DNA of 14,454 nucleotides. Origin: CAZSTA01 sp964609495 [NCBI: uncultured bacterium] (GTDB taxonomy: Bacteria > CAZSTA01). The stretch lies in NCBI GenBank assembly GCA_964609495.1, contig CAZSTA010000072.1, forward strand, positions 1 through 14,454, read 5' to 3'. Positions 5,658 through 13,188 of this stretch are shown here, piece after piece (the first letter of the stretch is position 1; every line of letters begins with the position of its first letter). Made by a program: the position numbers and the translations under genes. Under the pieces are notes generated by a model. The model saw only the letters and a program-made list of their open reading frames with translations. It made no database searches and had not been told where the DNA came from.

Positions 5658-8408
5658 ATGCCCCTAGAAATTACAAATCCAATAGCTTTAGCTCTTTTGG
5701 CTTTCGTCATCTTTATCTTTTATCTCACTAGAAACACTAGATCTATGGCTTCTCCCACTAGACGAAAGCTATCTTTACTTATCAGAGCTTTGGTCTTTCT
5801 TCTGGTTGCTACAAGCCTCATCGGCTTGGGAATGATCGACTACGAGGAAAGTTTAAGTGTGATGTTTCTTATCGATGTCTCCGACAGCCTTCCTAGAGAA
5901 AGTGTAGAGGAGGCTATTAATTATGTTAATAAAGCGGTAAAGAATATGAAGGAGGGAGATACCGCGGGAGTGATCGCTTTTGGAAGTGAGGCTTATGTTG
6001 AGATGCCTCCTCAAGATAAATTGCGTCTCTCCGAGATACTATCTCAACCTCCTACTTACTCCACAAATATAGCTCAGGCGATCAGAGTAGCCCTGGCCTC
6101 CTTCCCTCCCGAGGCTAGTAAGAGGATCGTGATCCTCTCCGATGGGCAGGAGACTCTAGGAAGGGCTAGGGAGGAGGCTGTCCTAGCTAAATCGTTAGGA
6201 GTCGAGATATCCGCCCTTCCTATGTCTTTCCAACTTGACCAGGAGGCTCTTTTGGAGGAGATGATAGCCCCCCAGGTGGTCAAGGTGGATGAGCCTTTCC
6301 AAGTGAAGTTGGTGGTTCAAAGCCTCAAGAATACTAAGGGGAGGTTGAAGTTATACCGAGATGACCTGTTCTTGGGAGAGCAAGAGGTGGGTCTTACCTC
6401 TGGTAAAACTGTCTTTACCATTCCCCAAACCTTGGAGGAGGGGGGCTTTCATACCTTTGAAGCTCAATTGGAGGCGGATGATGACACCTTGAGTGAGAAT
6501 AATCGCGCGATGGGTTTCACTCAGGTGCTAGGAGAGCCTAGGATTTTATATATCACTGGAGATCTTAATAGCTCCCCAAGTCTAGCTGATGTTTTGCAGG
6601 CTCAAGATATAGCTTTCGATAGAAGGGGATTGAGCGATTTTCCCTCTAATATAGCGGAGCTACAGAACTATGATGCGGTGATCTTAGATAATGTCTCCGC
6701 TTTGAACCTATCGAACGAACAGATGAGGGCGATCCAAAGCTACGTGCGGGATTTAGGAGGCGGGCTCCTGGCGGTCGGAGGCCCGAACAGCTTCGGGATG
6801 GGAGCTTACTATCGAACGCCTTTAGAGGAAGCTTTGCCGGTGGATGCCGATATCCGCCAGCGAATGGTTATGCCTTCTTTAGCGATAATGCTCATCATAG
6901 ATAAATCGGGGAGTATGTCTGGCTACGGAGGAGGGGTAACCAAGTTGGAGTTGGCTAAGGAGGCGGCTATCTCGGTGGTAGAGCTTCTGGAAGATCGAGA
7001 TAGGGTCGGATTGATCTCCTTCTCTGGAAACTTCGAGTGGACCGTCCCGATGCAACCCGCCAGTGATAGGCGGAATATCGCTCAGGAGATATCGACCTTA
7101 GTTTCGGGAGGGGGAACGGAGATGTATCCGCCTATGGTAGCCGCTTATGAGAAGTTGAGGAATAGCGAAGCTAAGGTCAAACATGTGATAATCCTCTCCG
7201 ATGGGCAATCTCAGCCCGGAGATTTTGAGGGAATCGTAGATAGGATGGCTGAGGATAATATCTCTGTATCCACGGTCGCGGTGGGACGAGATGCTGATGT
7301 CCTGCTTATGAGGAGCATCGCTAGATGGGGAAAGGGAAGGTATTATTATACTGAAGATCCCTATACGATCCCGCGCATCTTCACGATGGAAGCGTTGATG
7401 GCCTCTCGTTCTTTGATTGTGGAGAAGACCTTCCAGCCGAAAGTTACCACCTTTAGTCAGATATTAAGGGGGTTAGAGCTGGGCGATCTGCCGAATCTCA
7501 GGGGATATGTGGCGACTAGCCCTAAGCCAACCGCGGAGGTGTTATTAATATCCCCTGATGACGATCCTATTCTGGCTATCTGGAGATACGGATTAGGGAA
7601 GGCGGTCGCCTTCACCTCTGATGCTCAACCGAGATGGGCTATCGAATGGCTCAACTGGGAAGACTACAGTAAATTCTGGTCTCAGGTGGTTCGTTGGGGC
7701 ATACGTCAGAGCATAAGTGGGAACTTTATGGCGACTGTGAGAGCTGAACAAGGGGAGGGCAAGCTTACAATTGATGCGGTTGATGATAAAGGAGAGTTCA
7801 TAAACTTCCTCAGTACTAAAGCGACCGTTATTAAACCTGATAAGAAAGGCAAGACTCTCCAGATAAAACAGACCGGGCCTGGACGATATGAGGGGATGTT
7901 CCCTATAGAAGAGACGGGAATTTATCTTATCAACGTTGAAGGGAAAGAGGGCGATAGATCGGTAGGAGCAAGGGTTGTAGGACTAGCTATCCCTTATCCT
8001 CCTGAGTATAAGAAGTTTGGACTCAACAGCGGGTTGCTTGCGGATATAACTAGGGCTGCGGGAGGACAGATCCTAACCTCCGAGGCTAAGGTATTCTCTC
8101 ACGAGGGTCTTTGGGGGATGAAGAGAATCCAGCCGCTATGGCCTCTGCTCATCAGCTTAGCGATAATTCTGTTCATCTTCGATGTTGCCTCTCGCCGAGT
8201 TATCCTCCCTGCTGGATATCTCAGATATATGTTAATGAAGATCGTTTCTCCCTTTAAGGCTAAACCGGGGGAGGAATGGGAAGCAGAAGTGGAGGAGCAT
8301 GAAGCTGGAGAGCCAGCTCTCGATAAGCTTAAGGTGGTATCTCCCGATGATCATTCAGCTAGGCTTTATCTAGCAAGAAGGAGAAGGATGCAAGGAAAAG
8401 AGAAGTAG
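5658..8408 (+). CDS. Large membrane protein with two vWA domains and a GATase1-like domain
   Basis: A protein of 916 residues. Two N-terminal helices (about 6-24 and 38-59) are followed by vWA domain 1 with MIDAS D73-V-S75-D-S77, Thr136 and Asp162 (ILSDGQE). A beta-sandwich (about 205-290) comes next, then a class I glutamine-amidotransferase-like domain (about 293-400, with YVRDLGGGLLAVGGPNSFGMG), and vWA domain 2 with D415-K-S417-G-S419, Thr487 and Asp515 (ILSDGQS). The C-terminal part is beta-rich, with a helix at 828-847 and a charged tail of about 70 residues. Both metal sites look intact. The amidotransferase-like domain shows no Cys at the nucleophile elbow (AVGGPNS), so it is probably a binding module, not an enzyme. 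The domain order is known in large bacterial vWA membrane proteins of uncertain function. The start ATG 5658 has GAGGTG 11 nt upstream, a weak site. It probably works with the DUF58 and BatA-type proteins encoded just before. Confidence 0.88.
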   Translation: MPLEITNPIALALLAFVIFIFYLTRNTRSMASPTRRKLSLLIRALVFLLVATSLIGLGMIDYEESLSVMFLIDVSDSLPRESVEEAINYVNKAVKNMKEGDTAGVIAFGSEAYVEMPPQDKLRLSEILSQPPTYSTNIAQAIRVALASFPPEASKRIVILSDGQETLGRAREEAVLAKSLGVEISALPMSFQLDQEALLEEMIAPQVVKVDEPFQVKLVVQSLKNTKGRLKLYRDDLFLGEQEVGLTSGKTVFTIPQTLEEGGFHTFEAQLEADDDTLSENNRAMGFTQVLGEPRILYITGDLNSSPSLADVLQAQDIAFDRRGLSDFPSNIAELQNYDAVILDNVSALNLSNEQMRAIQSYVRDLGGGLLAVGGPNSFGMGAYYRTPLEEALPVDADIRQRMVMPSLAIMLIIDKSGSMSGYGGGVTKLELAKEAAISVVELLEDRDRVGLISFSGNFEWTVPMQPASDRRNIAQEISTLVSGGGTEMYPPMVAAYEKLRNSEAKVKHVIILSDGQSQPGDFEGIVDRMAEDNISVSTVAVGRDADVLLMRSIARWGKGRYYYTEDPYTIPRIFTMEALMASRSLIVEKTFQPKVTTFSQILRGLELGDLPNLRGYVATSPKPTAEVLLISPDDDPILAIWRYGLGKAVAFTSDAQPRWAIEWLNWEDYSKFWSQVVRWGIRQSISGNFMATVRAEQGEGKLTIDAVDDKGEFINFLSTKATVIKPDKKGKTLQIKQTGPGRYEGMFPIEETGIYLINVEGKEGDRSVGARVVGLAIPYPPEYKKFGLNSGLLADITRAAGGQILTSEAKVFSHEGLWGMKRIQPLWPLLISLAIILFIFDVASRRVILPAGYLRYMLMKIVSPFKAKPGEEWEAEVEEHEAGEPALDKLKVVSPDDHSARLYLARRRRMQGKEK

Positions 8409-8451
8409 GGCGAGGTGGACAGGGGGATAGACAAAAGCAAGGGAGGATTGT

Positions 8452-8560
8452 TTAGATCACCCTCCCCTTCCCCCTCCCATCAAGGGAGGGGGAACTAAAG
8501 AGAGTAAGCTTATCTGGATGTCCCCTCTCCCCTCGTGGGAGAGGGATAGGGTGAGGGGGA
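8452..8560 (-). repeat. Dispersed intergenic repeat, copy B (partial)
   Basis: The reverse complement aligns with 1847-1944 of copy A at about 90 percent, with an extra 14-15 nt that enlarges the second hairpin (CCCCCTCCC / GGGAGGGGG around 8466-8492). It lacks the right-hand segment shared by copies A and C. Both GC-rich stem-loops persist, so the copy could act as an attenuator or partial terminator between the two-vWA gene and the lapB-like gene. The 173-nt gap around it (8409-8581) otherwise shows no promoter. Confidence 0.85.
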
Positions 8561-8568
8561 AAACCAAA

Positions 8569-8575
8569 GAGGTGA
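8569..8575 (+). promoter_or_regulatory. Ribosome binding site supporting a TTG start for the lapB-like gene
   Basis: GAGGTGA is followed by a short spacer and TTG at 8582 (7 nt from GAGGTG). No ATG or GTG in frame lies near. The site begins only 8 nt after the end of repeat copy B. Confidence 0.6.
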
Positions 8576-8581
8576 CAATTA

Positions 8582-10054
8582 TTGCATCAGTTGCTTGGAA
8601 GAACTCTGGAGTTTTTCCTATTGACTTTAGGGTATATATTGGGTATAATTCTGATCCTGGGATTGATCTACTATATTCTAGGAAAGTTATTCAAGAGTCC
8701 AACTAGATTATTCGGTTGGGTAGGAGGTAAATTCAGAGCAATGGATAACTTATTTAGTAGGAGAGATGAAGCGGCTAGGCAAAAGGGATCTCGCTTAGGG
8801 CAAAGAGGGGTTAATATCGCTAAGGATAAAGTTGGCATTATAACTGGAAAGACAAGGGAAGAAAGGAATAAGGCTAAGATCTTCTATGATCGGGCCTTAG
8901 CTTATGAGAACTTTGGAGAGTTAAGTAAAGCTGTTGAAGAATATAAGCGAGCGATAGGGCTTGACACAAGATATGTAGAAGCTTATATCGGACTTGGTGA
9001 TATCTATCGGCGTCTGGGCGAGATCGGAGCGGCAATCGAAGTTCACGCGCAAGCGACGGTTCTTGATCTGAATAACGCCATTGCCCACACTAGCTTAGGT
9101 GTAGATTTTGAGGAGAATAGACAATTGGAACGCGCTATTAATCAATATCAGCGAGCGATCAGCCTAGATAACAAATATCTCCTAGCCCAATATCGCTTGA
9201 GAGATCTATATATCAAATCCGGATTATTCAAGAAAGCCTATGAACAGGAGAGGCAGATTCTTAAGATGGAGAAGTCGAATGATAGAAGAACGTTGGCTTA
9301 TATTCAAACTCTGTGGGGGGATTCTTATCTAGCTGATTCGGAATTCGAGCGAGCGATAAGGCAATATCGAAGAGCGATCAGGGATTATGATCGTTGTAGG
9401 CCAGCCTATCTTCATCTAGGGGATGCTCTCCTATCTCTGGGTAGAACTCCCTCGGCAACTAAAGCCTGGGGAGATCTTATAAAATTCGATCCCACGATGC
9501 AGGAGGTTTATGAGAGATTAAACAAGACCGTGTTGAAGGAGAATTTTATCGATAATCTGCTGGAGTTCTATGAGCAGATAAAGTTGGAGAATCCAGCTTG
9601 TCCAGAGGTTTATGTAGCTTTAGCTAGCCTCTATACTAGTCAGGGTATTCTATCCAAAGCTATCGAACAGTTGCAATCTGCGGAGGATTTGAGGCCAGAG
9701 GCTGTTGAACTTAAGCTATATATAGGGGATTTATATTATAAGCAAGGAGATATCGACCAAGCTCTAATCGAATTTGAGATGGCGTTAGATACAGTTAAAA
9801 ACTTCTCCTTCAAGTATATCTGTCAAGTGTGTGGCTTTATCTCGACGGGAAGGGAATGGAGGTGTCCTAAATGTGGCTCTTGGGATTCCTTCGAGACTGA
9901 TATATTGAAGTTCACTGTCTTCGAGATGCTCAAATTACCGAAGGAGTTGGAGGCTGCAAGAGGTGAATTAGAGGGAGAAGTAGAGGATGAGGATGGATCC
10001 CCCACTCTACTGGGAAGAGTTAGGGGCTGGCTCAAGGGAGAGAAGGAGGAATGA
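8582..10054 (+). CDS. lapB: LapB/YciM-like TPR protein with C-terminal rubredoxin-type metal knuckle
   Basis: A protein of 490 residues. One N-terminal membrane helix (about 11-34) is followed by a basic linker (35-95) and eight or so tetratricopeptide repeats (about 96-405; several show the A-Y-x-x-L-G-D pattern). A metal knuckle has C414-x-x-C417 and C428-x-x-C431 (YICQVCGF and RCPKCGSW). This order of anchor, TPRs and rubredoxin-like end is the LapB architecture. The E. coli protein is 389 residues, so this one is longer, mainly in the linker and an acidic C-terminal tail of about 60. In E. coli LapB sits at the inner membrane and adjusts lipopolysaccharide synthesis through FtsH-dependent LpxC turnover; the same role here is inference. 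TTG 8582 is chosen for its ribosome site. The next gene starts one base after its stop. Confidence 0.8.
   Translation: MHQLLGRTLEFFLLTLGYILGIILILGLIYYILGKLFKSPTRLFGWVGGKFRAMDNLFSRRDEAARQKGSRLGQRGVNIAKDKVGIITGKTREERNKAKIFYDRALAYENFGELSKAVEEYKRAIGLDTRYVEAYIGLGDIYRRLGEIGAAIEVHAQATVLDLNNAIAHTSLGVDFEENRQLERAINQYQRAISLDNKYLLAQYRLRDLYIKSGLFKKAYEQERQILKMEKSNDRRTLAYIQTLWGDSYLADSEFERAIRQYRRAIRDYDRCRPAYLHLGDALLSLGRTPSATKAWGDLIKFDPTMQEVYERLNKTVLKENFIDNLLEFYEQIKLENPACPEVYVALASLYTSQGILSKAIEQLQSAEDLRPEAVELKLYIGDLYYKQGDIDQALIEFEMALDTVKNFSFKYICQVCGFISTGREWRCPKCGSWDSFETDILKFTVFEMLKLPKELEAARGELEGEVEDEDGSPTLLGRVRGWLKGEKEE
10043..10049 (+). promoter_or_regulatory. Ribosome binding site that fixes the apbE start
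   Basis: AAGGAGG, 6 nt before GTG 10056. The longer frame from 9987 would place this strong site and a 23-residue charged extension ahead of the signal peptide, inside lapB, which is implausible. Confidence 0.8.
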
Positions 10055-10055
10055 G

Positions 10056-11183
10056 GTGAGCCTCAAATCTAGCTTTATGTGGGTGGTATTGTCGATTGTC
10101 CTGATTATATCTAGCTTGATCACCTCCATCAGCCAGGGGGAAGAGATATTTAAGAGGAAAGAGTTATTGATGGGGACGGTGGTGGAGATCGTAGCTTATG
10201 GGGAGGGATCACAAGAGGCTGTTGCCTCCGCTTTTGCTGAGATAGGGCGGGTCGATAGTTTGATGAGCAATTACATCAAGGATAGCGAGTTAGCCGAGTT
10301 GAACTCAAAAGCAGGTAAAGAAGGGGTTGTTTTAAGCGAAGATACCTTCTATGTTATAAAGAAAGCCCTAGAATATTCCGAGCTTACAGATTCCGCCTTC
10401 GATGTTACTATCTCGCCTTTAGTGAAGTTATGGGGATTCGAGGAGGATTCGACTGCTAAAGGAGAGGGATCTCTTCCTCCTGAGACAAAACGTATATCGT
10501 GGAAGGACAAGCTAGCCTCTATATTTCAACGCCCCTCATCCGAAGGAGAGGATGAGCATTGGAAAGTGCCGAAAGAGGAAGACATCTTGAGGTTGAAGAA
10601 GCTCGTCAACTATAGAGATATAATCATAGTAGATGAGAATAGGAGGGAGATTAAGCTAGCTAGGTCAGGGACGGGAATAGATTTGGGAGGGATAGCTAAG
10701 GGGTATGCAGTGGATAGGGCTTGTGAGATATTACGAGCCCATAATATCGAATATGCTTTAGTAAATGCGGGAGGAGATATAAGGGTTTTGGGAGGAAAGC
10801 CAGATGGCAAACCCTGGCGTATCGGGATTCAACACCCTCGTTATTCAGATTCAGTTTTAGATGTAGTTGAAGTCAAGGATAAAGTTGTAGTAACCTCTGG
10901 TGATTATGAGAGATATTTCATAGTCGATGGCAGGAGATATCATCATATATTAGATCCTGGTAATGGGTATCCAGCCTCGAGGTGTATGAGCGTAACTATT
11001 GTCACCAACTCCGCCTTGAAAGGGGATGCTTTGGCTACGGGAGTATTCGTTCTTGGCCCTGAAAAGGGGATGGAATTGATCGAGAGGCTTCCCGAGGTAG
11101 AGGGCCTTATCGTCGCTTCCGAGGGGAATATAGAGGTATCCTCGGGATTAAAGCTCGAATCTGGTAGGAGGTCGATATTTTGA
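10056..11183 (+). CDS. apbE: FAD:protein FMN transferase (ApbE)
   Basis: Attaches FMN from FAD covalently to Thr/Ser of target flavoproteins outside the cytoplasm, such as RnfG/RnfD and NqrB/NqrC (family knowledge; no target is in this window). The protein has 375 residues. The first 27 residues form a signal peptide or anchor without a lipobox Cys. Family blocks seen: LMGTVVEIVAYG near the N-terminus, FDVTISPLVKLWGF, GIDLGGIAKGYA (207-218), LVNAGGDIRVLGG, HHILDPGNGYPA (296-307) and DALAT (324-328), the Mg-binding Asp/Thr region. Two oddities: an insert of about 28 residues after LWGF, rich in charged residues, and Asn303 where the usual LDPxTG carries Thr. GTG 10056 is the start, one base after the lapB-like stop. 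Its stop overlaps the start of the next gene (TTGA). Confidence 0.93.
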   Translation: MSLKSSFMWVVLSIVLIISSLITSISQGEEIFKRKELLMGTVVEIVAYGEGSQEAVASAFAEIGRVDSLMSNYIKDSELAELNSKAGKEGVVLSEDTFYVIKKALEYSELTDSAFDVTISPLVKLWGFEEDSTAKGEGSLPPETKRISWKDKLASIFQRPSSEGEDEHWKVPKEEDILRLKKLVNYRDIIIVDENRREIKLARSGTGIDLGGIAKGYAVDRACEILRAHNIEYALVNAGGDIRVLGGKPDGKPWRIGIQHPRYSDSVLDVVEVKDKVVVTSGDYERYFIVDGRRYHHILDPGNGYPASRCMSVTIVTNSALKGDALATGVFVLGPEKGMELIERLPEVEGLIVASEGNIEVSSGLKLESGRRSIF

Positions 11184-11950
11184 TACAAGCTCTGGGATTA
11201 ACTAAGATCTTTAAGGATAGAAAGAAGGGAGAGATAATCGCGGCGGACGATCTCACTTTCGAGTGCTTAGATGGGGAGATATTCGGCCTGCTTGGTCCTA
11301 ACGGAGCAGGAAAGACGACGACTCTTCGGATGCTCTCCACTATGATGCTTCCTACTAAAGGCACCGCCTTGGTAAATGGCTTTGATATCATCAAGCAACC
11401 GAATAGAGTTAGAAGGGAGATCGGATTCCTCTCCAGCGAAACTGGTCTCTATGACAGATTCACCCCTACGGAGACCGTCAGGTTCTTTGGGAAGTTGAAC
11501 GGAATGCGCGATGGGGATATAGAGATGAGGATGGAGGAGATCTTCGAGAAGCTCGATATGAAGGACTATCAGGATCAGAGAGTAGAGAAGCTATCCACAG
11601 GTATGAAGCAGAAGCTATCGATCGCTAGAAGTATAATTCACGACCCTCGGGTTATGGTCTTCGATGAGCCAACTGTTGGATTGGATATCATTATCGCTAG
11701 AGTAGTTACCGACTACATAAAACTATTTCGCGATGAGGGGAAGTGTATAATCTTTTCTACCCACATTATGCGAGAGGCGGAGAAGTTATGCGATAAGATC
11801 GCGATAATCGATAAGGGGAAGATAATAGCTCAAGGCACACTGGAGGAGTTGAAGAGTAGGACAGGAAAGGATGATTTAGAGGAAGTTTTCTTCACTCTGG
11901 TCGAGCTTGAGGATAAGGATCTTAAAATATCTGTAGGTAGAAGGGTGTGA
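11180..11950 (+). CDS. natA: ABC transporter ATPase, NatA-like
   Basis: Nucleotide-binding subunit of an ABC-2 type exporter; NatAB of Bacillus subtilis exports sodium. The protein has 256 residues. Walker A GPNGAGKT is at 39-46, the signature LSTGMKQK starts at 138, Walker B VMVFDE is at 158-163, the D-loop follows at GLD (167-169) and the H-loop His is 195 (FSTH). The Q-loop position reads FLSSETGLY, lacking Gln; NatA-type ATPases commonly differ there. The first helix-strand block and the LSTGM signature instead of LSGGQ fit the NatA group. TTG 11180 overlaps the apbE stop and has GGAGG (11167-11171) 8 nt upstream. The partner permease follows directly. The substrate (sodium or another) cannot be told from sequence alone. 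Confidence 0.9.
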   Translation: MIQALGLTKIFKDRKKGEIIAADDLTFECLDGEIFGLLGPNGAGKTTTLRMLSTMMLPTKGTALVNGFDIIKQPNRVRREIGFLSSETGLYDRFTPTETVRFFGKLNGMRDGDIEMRMEEIFEKLDMKDYQDQRVEKLSTGMKQKLSIARSIIHDPRVMVFDEPTVGLDIIIARVVTDYIKLFRDEGKCIIFSTHIMREAEKLCDKIAIIDKGKIIAQGTLEELKSRTGKDDLEEVFFTLVELEDKDLKISVGRRV

Positions 11951-11952
11951 CG

Positions 11953-13146
11953 ATGGGATCTAATAATATCAAATATATATTCCTAAAGGAGCTTTTGGGA
12001 GCGATAAGGGATAGAAGAACGATGATGACGATGATCCTTGTCCCTCTCGTCTTTTACCCGATTCTCTTCGGTGGTATGGCTTATTTATTCGAAGCAGGGG
12101 AGAAGAGATCCGAGGAGGAGATCTCAAGGGTTGTTATGGTGGGAAGCGAATATGCTCCAACCCTTGAGGATAGATTAGATAAATTGGAAAATGTCAAGGT
12201 TGTCCATCTTGCCGATTATGAAAGTGAACTCGATAGAGGAGGGATACAAGCTATCTTGCTTATCCCTCGGGATTTTGAGAAGACGATAAGTGCAGGAGGT
12301 TCTGCTCAAGTCTCTCTCCAGATCGACGAAGCTGAGATGAAATCGGCTGTCGCTAAAGGGAGAATCGAAGCCTCTCTGAGGGATTATGAGAAGGAGATCG
12401 TGAGGAAAAGGTTAGCTGATAGGAATCTAGAGGAGGGGATCCTAGACCCTATTGATACTAAGATAGTCAATGTTGCCTCTGCTGAGAAGATGGGTGGCGC
12501 GATGTTAAGCGCGCTTCTTCCCTATCTTATAATCATCTTGATCTTCACTGGAGCGATGATCGCGGCGATGGATATCACTGCTGGAGAGAAGGAGAGGGGA
12601 ACGATCGCTACCTTATTAGTCAGTCAAGTGACTAGATTACAGATCGTTCTGGGGAAGTTTTTCACAGTTTTGGTAATATCACTGATAACTATGATATTGG
12701 GATTGGTGGGGTTGATGATATCCTTTAGCTCTAAATACTCTTTTGTGAGAGATGTTCCTGGGGTAGCTCTCGGAATATCGTTTGAGACTATCCTTCTAGT
12801 GTTCGCGGTGTTGCTACCCCTTTCTGCTCTTATAAGCGCGATTCTGATCATAATTGGGACTTTTGCTCGTAGTATACGCGAGGCTCAAAGCTATGCTACT
12901 CCGCTCTATATGGTGACGATCTTTTTGGGGATCGTATCCATGAGTCAGGGGCTGGAATTGGGAGATTGGGTGTATCTGGTGCCGATCTTATCGACCAGCT
13001 TCACTATGAAGGAGATATTGATGGGAGATATCAATTGGTTACACTTTGGTTTTACCCTGGCATCCAGCCTCGTTATAGCAGGTCTCTCTATTATCGGAGC
13101 GGCTTATATGTTCACTAAGGAAACGGTGTTGTTTAGAAGTAGTTAG
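11953..13146 (+). CDS. natB: ABC-2 type permease, NatB-like
   Basis: Membrane subunit partnering the ATPase just upstream. The protein has 397 residues. Helix 1 is at about 26-46, a large extracytoplasmic domain at 48-182, then five more hydrophobic segments near 186-208, 236-258, 278-303, 318-333 and 367-386. The conserved NatB-type motif GEKERGT lies at 211-217 after helix 2, followed by IATLLVSQVTRLQIVLGKF. ATG 11953 has AAGG about 7 nt upstream; GTG 11947, which overlaps the ATPase stop (GTGA), is an alternative adding two residues. Likely exports sodium or another small solute or lipid; the substrate is not determined by sequence. Gene order natA-natB is standard. Confidence 0.87.
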   Translation: MGSNNIKYIFLKELLGAIRDRRTMMTMILVPLVFYPILFGGMAYLFEAGEKRSEEEISRVVMVGSEYAPTLEDRLDKLENVKVVHLADYESELDRGGIQAILLIPRDFEKTISAGGSAQVSLQIDEAEMKSAVAKGRIEASLRDYEKEIVRKRLADRNLEEGILDPIDTKIVNVASAEKMGGAMLSALLPYLIIILIFTGAMIAAMDITAGEKERGTIATLLVSQVTRLQIVLGKFFTVLVISLITMILGLVGLMISFSSKYSFVRDVPGVALGISFETILLVFAVLLPLSALISAILIIIGTFARSIREAQSYATPLYMVTIFLGIVSMSQGLELGDWVYLVPILSTSFTMKEILMGDINWLHFGFTLASSLVIAGLSIIGAAYMFTKETVLFRSS

Positions 13147-13188
13147 TCTGTCAACGGTTTCAAGTTAATATCTAAGGAGGGATAAGAG

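Noticed and set aside
8518-8706. Plus-strand open frame beginning MSPLPSWERDRVRG
   Set aside because: It is translated from repeat copy B and runs into the lapB-like gene in another frame; this peptide string is a well-known repeat artefact.
9987-10055. Longer apbE start inside the lapB-like gene
   Set aside because: It would put 23 charged residues before the signal peptide; the GTG at 10056 has an ideal ribosome site.
13147-13188. Promoter before the DUF4139-like gene
   Set aside because: Only a strong ribosome site is seen in the 42 nt; no paired -35/-10.
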